From Vibrio hyugaensis (GTDB taxonomy: Bacteria; Pseudomonadota; Gammaproteobacteria; Enterobacterales; Vibrionaceae), in contig NZ_CP025795.1 in assembly GCF_002906655.1 (NCBI RefSeq), positions 1,054,001-1,118,000 on the forward strand: a stretch of DNA of 64,000 nt. Reading direction: 5' to 3'. The notes beneath the pieces were generated by a model. That model saw nothing but the letters and a program-made list of their open reading frames with translations, searched no databases and was not told the origin of the DNA. Of this stretch, positions 59,927-64,000 are shown in pieces. Made by a program: the position numbers and the translations under genes. The first letter of the stretch is position 1. Every line of letters starts with the position of its first letter.

Positions 59927-61024
59927 ATGACAAATTACTACGCTGAAATTACTGGCTGGGGAAAATGCCTTCCACCAGCTACGCTCTCTAACGACGACCT
60001 TAGCACTTTCCTTGAAACTTCAGATGAATGGATTCGCACCCGTACTGGTATTGAAAACCGTCGCATTAGTCACGTAAATACGTCAGACATGGCAACGGTA
60101 GCCGCGCAACATGCAATGGCACGTGCTGGTGTAGAAGCGAGTGACATCGACCTTATCATTGTTGCGACATGCTCTCCTGATTCTCTTATCCCAAACATTG
60201 CCTCTAAGGTGCAACAAAATCTTGGTATTCGCTCTGCTGCTGCGTTCGATTTAAACGCGGCATGTACGGGTTTTGTCTACGGTCTTGAAACTGGCACGCG
60301 TTTGATTCAATCGGGCAACTACCGTAATGCGATCATCATTGGTGCTGAACGTCTTTCTTTCTACATTGACTGGGCAATGCGTGATACTGCGGTATTGTTC
60401 GGTGATGGTGCTGGTGCAGTAGTTCTGACACGTACAGAACAAGAAACCGGTCTTCTACAATCACAAATTGGTTGTGATGCAAAAGGGCGTGACATTCTCG
60501 CTGTTCCAAAGTTTGGTACATGCATGGACCGTTTTGCTGAAGACAACGGTTACTGGGATTTCAACTTTGTGGGTCAAGAGATCTTTAAACGTGCAGTTAA
60601 AGGCATGGGCTTAGCCGCGAAAACCGTATTGAAAGCATCTCAACTAACTACTGACCAAATTGATGTGGTTATTCCACACCAAGCGAACATCCGCATCATT
60701 CAAACCTTGTGTGACCTTTCGGGGATCCCTCAAGAAAAAGCGTTTGTTAACATTCAAAACTACGGCAATACATCGGCGGCGACGGTGCCAATCGCGCTAT
60801 GCGAAGCACTAGAGCAAGGCCGCGTCAAGCCAGGGGACAACATGCTACTTGCAGCATTTGGTGCAGGTTTAACATGGGGGGCTGCGGTGCTTAAATGGGG
60901 TGACCGCGTCACGCCAGTTGCTGAGAGCGACGCTGTATTACCACCATCAGATAAGTCAGCTCTTGAACTGCTAGAGCGTGCTATCAAGCTTTGTAATGAA
61001 CGTCCACGTGGCGAAGATGCTTAA
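59927..61024 (+). CDS. Beta-ketoacyl-ACP synthase III (FabH paralogue)
   Basis: 365 residues with the full KAS III triad: Cys113 in NAACTGF, His251 in PHQAN and Asn281 in [20 protein letters not shown] and [16 protein letters not shown] are also typical. It is about 45 residues longer than E. coli FabH (317), mainly by a C-terminal extension ([20 protein letters not shown]...). There are no other fatty acid synthesis genes nearby, so this is probably an accessory FabH with different acyl-CoA choice rather than the housekeeping copy. Confidence 0.9.
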   Translation: MTNYYAEITGWGKCLPPATLSNDDLSTFLETSDEWIRTRTGIENRRISHVNTSDMATVAAQHAMARAGVEASDIDLIIVATCSPDSLIPNIASKVQQNLGIRSAAAFDLNAACTGFVYGLETGTRLIQSGNYRNAIIIGAERLSFYIDWAMRDTAVLFGDGAGAVVLTRTEQETGLLQSQIGCDAKGRDILAVPKFGTCMDRFAEDNGYWDFNFVGQEIFKRAVKGMGLAAKTVLKASQLTTDQIDVVIPHQANIRIIQTLCDLSGIPQEKAFVNIQNYGNTSAATVPIALCEALEQGRVKPGDNMLLAAFGAGLTWGAAVLKWGDRVTPVAESDAVLPPSDKSALELLERAIKLCNERPRGEDA

Positions 61025-61060
61025 GCCAGTTGGTTAAATAGTGGCAGTTCATGAAAACTG

Positions 61061-61101
61061 AAACACAACAAAGGGAGCATCGCGCTCCCTTTGTTGTGTT
61101 T
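61061..61101. terminator. Strong bidirectional terminator between fabH-like and DUF1501 genes
   Basis: Perfect stem of at least 15 bp (CACAACAAAGGGAGC / GCTCCCTTTGTTGTG) with loop ATCGC, serving both convergent genes. Confidence 0.92.
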
Positions 61102-61114
61102 GTCACTGAGTAAA

Positions 61115-62440
61115 TCAAGACATGAAGCCTAAGTTTGAGGTTGAGAAATTACGGATGTTTGGAAATACATAATCCAACGCCGCGTTATCACCAATGCCCA
61201 TCCATTGCGTGAGTGTCGCGCCAACTTGGTCCGCTGCTATTTTCGGAATCAGACGACCTTTGGAATAGTCATCTTCGCCACCTAATACCAACTCAGGCCA
61301 AGTTCCAATGGGTTGAGAGCCTTTCACCGCACCACCGATTACGAGCTGATGTCCACCCCAACCATGGTCAGTGCCGTTACCATTGTTTGTCATTCTTCGC
61401 CCAAAGTCAGACATAGTAAATGTCGTGACATTGTCACTCATGCCTAGACCTTCGATGGCGCGGTACATAGCAAACAAATTCGTGGCGAGATCGCCAAGTA
61501 ATGCTGGATGCTTAGACAACTGTGAATCATGGACGTCATAGCCAGTGTGCTTAACGAAGAATACTTGGCGATGTTGATTCAACGCACCTTGGCTCGCAAT
61601 CAGTTTGTAGACGGTTTGCATTTGTTTACCTAACGTACTTGAAGTAAAAAGAGGGGCGTTATCAACATCATTTAATTGTTGAGCTAAAACGCCACTCATG
61701 GTCATAGATTCATCAACCATGAGATTGAAATGGCCACTGAAAGGGTTATTTGTTGGTGTTGATTGGAGTTGGTCATAAATCTCTTTGTATAACGGATTGC
61801 CCAAGGCACTCAGTTGTACTGCTCGGTCTTTTTTTAGCACCGTTTGACGTTGTTCTAATCCACGCAACCAAAGGGAATCACCATGTACGCTATACAGTGG
61901 CGTAATTTCGGAAGAAGGGTTCATTACGTCTAACATTCTGCCTGCCCAACCTAGGTTGGTAAATTCGTCCATCCCACCACGTAGCCAAGAATTTGTTTGA
62001 GAATTATGTGAGAACAATTGGTTTGGTAAAGGGACTTCACCAGATTCAATCGCCTGCTTAGTCATTGGTTGCTCTAGAATTCCGCTATTGAGCACAACGG
62101 TAGCGTCACCGTTATCAAACATCTCTGATAACCTTGCAAGTTTGGGGTGCATCCCTAAAGGGACGGTATTACCTTGTTTGTCTGTCGCATTTAGCCCAAT
62201 CGGAATAATAGTGTTTTTTGCAACGGATAACTTGCCTCTCACGTCTGCATATTGGTCATAATGAAAATCAGACAGTGGCAATATGGTGTTAATCGCATCG
62301 TTACCCCCCGCCAAATAGACACAGATTAGGGCTCTAAAATCGTCATTCGGGGAAGCGAGAGTGTAAGCCGGAAGTCCAACGGTCGCTAATGCACCAAGAG
62401 AAGCGGTTCCTTTGATAAAATTTCGTCGTGAAGTGTTCAT
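61115..62440 (-). CDS. DUF1501 protein with Tat signal
   Basis: 441 residues beginning MNTSRRNFIKGTASLGALATVGLPAYTLA, a twin-arginine (SRRNFIKG) signal peptide, so it is exported folded. ICVYLAGGNDAINTILPL and FTMSDFGRRMTNNGNGTDHGWGGHQLVIGG are hallmark DUF1501 segments. The family belongs to the alkaline-phosphatase/sulfatase-like superfamily and may bind metal. Function is unknown. A GGAGC site precedes the ATG, and it lies 9 bp behind the DUF1800 gene. Confidence 0.92.
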   Translation of the reverse strand: MNTSRRNFIKGTASLGALATVGLPAYTLASPNDDFRALICVYLAGGNDAINTILPLSDFHYDQYADVRGKLSVAKNTIIPIGLNATDKQGNTVPLGMHPKLARLSEMFDNGDATVVLNSGILEQPMTKQAIESGEVPLPNQLFSHNSQTNSWLRGGMDEFTNLGWAGRMLDVMNPSSEITPLYSVHGDSLWLRGLEQRQTVLKKDRAVQLSALGNPLYKEIYDQLQSTPTNNPFSGHFNLMVDESMTMSGVLAQQLNDVDNAPLFTSSTLGKQMQTVYKLIASQGALNQHRQVFFVKHTGYDVHDSQLSKHPALLGDLATNLFAMYRAIEGLGMSDNVTTFTMSDFGRRMTNNGNGTDHGWGGHQLVIGGAVKGSQPIGTWPELVLGGEDDYSKGRLIPKIAADQVGATLTQWMGIGDNAALDYVFPNIRNFSTSNLGFMS

Positions 62441-62449
62441 AGTTCGCTC

Positions 62450-64000
62450 CTAATCTTGAATGTAAAATTCGCTGCCAGAAATCGCTGTAAAGATCACCAA
62501 GGCTAGTTTGGTTTTTGGTACATAGTTAGTCTGATAATTATCGAGTACATCGAGCATGAGTTGTTTCAGCTCCGCAGAAGCGGTTTTAGCAAAGAAGCGA
62601 GTATCAATGGCTTCGACCAACGCTGGATGGTTGTCTAACAAGCTGTAGAGTTCATCCATATCAAGGGTATAAGTGGCATCGGATTCTTTTCGAACGCTAT
62701 AGAGCATAAAGTCGACCAGTTCGCTGTAGACAGACCAATCAAACAACTCGTATTCGGGTGAGACCATGCCCGTGAAAACGAAATCTGATGAAGGTTGGTA
62801 ATCGGGTGAGTAGAAGTTGAATACGGAAGGAGAACGCATAGGTCCTTGATTAGCGATGTTCATTAACGTCACAGCGCCATCGTATCGCGATGCGGTAAGG
62901 GTTAATCCCGCAGCACGATGAAAATTGGTAAGAACAAGAATTGGCTCTTTGATTTTCATTGGGCGGTGAGTGGTTAAGCCTCTGGCTTCGTCATCTAACA
63001 AAAGGGCTTTAATTACCGCACTTAAATCGCCTTTCACTCCTTCACCGTTATTGTTAAAGACCGACGCGACTCGTGAAACGTATTCTGGTGTTGGATTAGA
63101 AGTCACAAACCGTTGAATCAACAACTTAGACACAAATGGGCCAATATTGTTGTGTGCCATCAATATATCAACCACTCGATTTAGTTCTTCATCTGCTGTT
63201 AAGCCAGCAGGGATGGTGGTGCCAAGTACCGTTTTTTCTCCTGTATCATGACGGTTGCTAATCACCCGCATCGGCTTCACAAACGCAGTATCTGACATGT
63301 TCCAACCAGTCAGAGCGCGTGCCAATTCTTGTATGTCTGTTTGTGAATACGTCGCTAACGGTTGGCCCGTTTCTTGATCAAATTTAACGCTGCCATCAAG
63401 GTTGAGTTGGTACAAACCAATGGTAAATAACTGCATTAATTCCCGAGCAAAGTTTTCGTCTGGTAGGGCTCCTGTTACGGTGTTTTCTTTCGCGCTGCCC
63501 ATCATAGATAGGTAATTACCCATCACAGGGTGCTTGGCGGTGTGTAAAAGCAAATCTCGATAGTTGCCAAATGCATGTTCAACCAGCAAATCGTAGTAAT
63601 TTGTTAAGCCATCTGGCTTGCTAGACAGAATGCCACCATATCGGGAAACCACTAAAATTTGACTAAGAGCATATGCTGCTCTTTGTCTAAGTTGATCGTC
63701 GGCGGTAAGTGCTATTTGATACCAAGCATTTTCTCGATTGGCTTGTGCACCTTTATTGAAGGGCGTGGAGTAAAGATCGCTGTGAAAAGTAGGAGGTAGA
63801 AGAATTTGTTTTGTAATCCAGTCTTGATAACTGATTTGTTCAACTTGCTTGAGCAATTCAGGCGTTGGACCAAATGTAGTTTGATAGATAAAACGGGCGA
63901 TCGCTCGATCTGGGTCGTCTTCATCGGCAGATACAGGGCCTACAAAGAACAGCAACATTGCGACAAAGCCAAGCACCCAACAAGATATTTCGTTTTGTTT
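62450..64000 (-). CDS. DUF1800 protein, 5' end beyond window
   Basis: The reading frame stays open to base 64000. A start at GTG 63976 is possible, but the residues before it (KQNEISCW) continue a signal peptide (VLGFVAMLLFFVGPVSA), so the true start probably lies just outside. The visible part is about 516 residues. AIARFIYQTTFGPTPELLKQV, NFARELMQLFTIGLY, ARALTGWNMS and RGLTTHRPMKIKEPILVLTN are DUF1800 signatures. DUF1800 and DUF1501 genes form a conserved pair of exported proteins of unknown function. Confidence 0.92.
   Translation of the reverse strand, partial: KQNEISCWVLGFVAMLLFFVGPVSADEDDPDRAIARFIYQTTFGPTPELLKQVEQISYQDWITKQILLPPTFHSDLYSTPFNKGAQANRENAWYQIALTADDQLRQRAAYALSQILVVSRYGGILSSKPDGLTNYYDLLVEHAFGNYRDLLLHTAKHPVMGNYLSMMGSAKENTVTGALPDENFARELMQLFTIGLYQLNLDGSVKFDQETGQPLATYSQTDIQELARALTGWNMSDTAFVKPMRVISNRHDTGEKTVLGTTIPAGLTADEELNRVVDILMAHNNIGPFVSKLLIQRFVTSNPTPEYVSRVASVFNNNGEGVKGDLSAVIKALLLDDEARGLTTHRPMKIKEPILVLTNFHRAAGLTLTASRYDGAVTLMNIANQGPMRSPSVFNFYSPDYQPSSDFVFTGMVSPEYELFDWSVYSELVDFMLYSVRKESDATYTLDMDELYSLLDNHPALVEAIDTRFFAKTASAELKQLMLDVLDNYQTNYVPKTKLALVIFTAISGSEFYIQD

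Noticed and set aside
1..64000. CRISPR array, integron attC array or prophage
   Set aside because: No regularly spaced short repeats, no attC-like cassettes and no phage structural or integrase genes were seen. The T6SS tail-like genes are not prophage.

Overview
The window reads as chromosomal DNA of a marine gamma-proteobacterium, almost certainly a Vibrio and probably of the Harveyi clade (V. alginolyticus/parahaemolyticus-like). This is inferred from gene content and family resemblance: a Vibrio-type type VI secretion cluster, a chitin-binding GH18 chitinase, a GH13 amylase, a NirBDC nitrite module, an aerobactin receptor, and multi-copy tRNA blocks. Several of these genes lie on chromosome 2 in relatives, but the replicon cannot be proved from the window. 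Both ends cut a gene: tssF at the left and a DUF1800 gene at the right.

Region 1 (1-13.8 kb) is the end of a type VI secretion (T6SS) cluster. It holds baseplate tssF (partial) and tssG, ATPase tssH/clpV, tube protein hcp, spike vgrG and a PAAR tip. An unassigned 280-residue protein follows, then a 1342-residue RHS effector with a variable C-terminal toxin-like tip. Behind it come an overlapping immunity-type gene and a second small gene that looks like an orphan immunity gene. A perfect hairpin terminator separates hcp from vgrG.

Region 2 (13.9-33.8 kb) holds sbcDC, a bacterial cystatin-like lipoprotein and a secreted chitinase. The chitinase terminator is split by an intact IS4-family (IS50/Tn5-like) insertion sequence with a 10-bp target duplication. 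A run of small metabolic genes follows: P-loop kinase, Asp/Glu racemase-like protein, histidine phosphatase, lipocalin Blc, M14-type deacylase with a YfcC transporter, cytochrome c, threonine aldolase and NUDIX hydrolase. The region ends with ravA-viaA.

Region 3 (34-41.7 kb) is organised around tRNA genes: one tRNA-Cys, then two near-identical tRNA-Leu(UAA)/decayed spacer/tRNA-Cys(GCA) blocks. Between them sit a LysR regulator, D-lactate dehydrogenase, a GH13 alpha-amylase, a PspB-like protein and a class 3 lipase. The three tRNA units share the same promoter design.

Region 4 (42-50.8 kb) concerns redox and nitrogen-oxide chemistry. It has a cytochrome P460-like protein beside a membrane diguanylate cyclase, a nucleoside hydrolase-glyoxalase fusion, and nirB-nirD-nirC-cobA. 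The nirB promoter reproduces the known E. coli spacing of NarL/NarP and FNR sites. A structured leader of unknown identity lies before nirC.

Region 5 (50.8-64 kb) holds a DUF4174 protein, a NYN nuclease, a DcuB transporter, fhuF-type reductase and iutA with Fur-box-like sites, and a DUF2986 protein. It also holds a GNAT acetyltransferase, a YgbA-family protein, an MFS transporter, thioredoxin 2 (WCNPC active site), a FabH paralogue and a DUF1501/DUF1800 pair.
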